From an uncultured Gammaproteobacteria bacterium (GTDB taxonomy: Bacteria > Pseudomonadota > Gammaproteobacteria > Steroidobacterales > GCA-2729495): DNA of 13,446 nucleotides. The notes below the pieces were generated by a model that did no database searches, was not told the DNA's origin, and saw nothing but the letters and a program-made list of their open reading frames with translations. Positions 13,445 through 13,446 of the stretch are shown one piece after another. Every line of letters begins with the position of its first letter. Within the stretch, counting starts at the first letter, position 1. A program made the position numbers and the translations under genes. The DNA is taken from the NCBI GenBank assembly GCA_937958785.1, contig CALGMY010000128.1:1-13446 (forward strand), in the 5' to 3' direction.

Positions 13445-13446
13445 CG

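Noticed and set aside
1..13446. A novel defence, mobile or biosynthetic system
   Set aside because: Every large frame is a recognisable housekeeping or metabolic gene. There are no transposases, integrases, repeats with spacers, retron-like RNAs or cassette borders in this window.

Overview
This is a GC-rich (by eye about 70% G+C), gene-dense chromosomal segment of housekeeping genes. It most likely comes from a gammaproteobacterium close to the Xanthomonadales or a neighbouring lineage. The evidence is the pyrG-kdsA-eno-ftsB ... surE-pcm-nlpD ... recJ-prfB-lysS order, a KdsA of the Cys-containing (metal-dependent) type resembling the xanthomonad enzyme as I remember it, and strong G/C preference at third codon positions. 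I see no mobile elements, tRNA or rRNA genes, CRISPR arrays, or any gene-free stretch longer than 300 bases.

Layout. (1) 1-2871, + strand: the end of pyrG, then kdsA (overlapping pyrG by four bases), eno and ftsB, a tight co-directional block. (2) 2901-5201: a crotonase-fold gene that looks like a delta3-delta2-enoyl-CoA isomerase (+), then, convergent to it, a two-gene minus-strand unit encoding an Smr-domain protein and an aldo/keto reductase. In many gammaproteobacteria ispD, ispF and truD lie between ftsB and surE; none is here. (3) 5273-7456, + strand: surE, pcm and the NlpD-type lipoprotein activator. nlpD seems to start at a CTG codon, one candidate of which overlaps the pcm stop. (4) 7442-9583: a small Mth938-domain gene (-), convergent and overlapping with nlpD, divergent from recJ (+). 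(5) 9614-12199: prfB, with the full RF2 autoregulatory +1 frameshift site, and lysS. (6) 12209-13446: ygfZ (-), divergent from a DUF1674/SDHAF4-like gene (+), whose 3' end overlaps the tail of a partial minus-strand reading frame cut by the window edge.

How the genes relate. The first block supplies CTP, KDO-8-phosphate (lipopolysaccharide core), glycolytic flux and a divisome component. surE and pcm are the classical stationary-phase/stress pair. NlpD links to septal amidase activation and so to FtsB function. prfB-lysS is a translation operon. Three small genes in the right half (Mth938-like, ygfZ, DUF1674) have mitochondrial relatives that are respiratory-complex or Fe-S assembly factors (NDUFAF3, IBA57, SDHAF4).

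No wholly new system is evident. The most useful points are the prfB recoding site, the likely CTG start of nlpD, the replacement of ispDF/truD by an isomerase and a reductase, the cluster of assembly-factor homologues, and several overlapping gene ends with hairpins.
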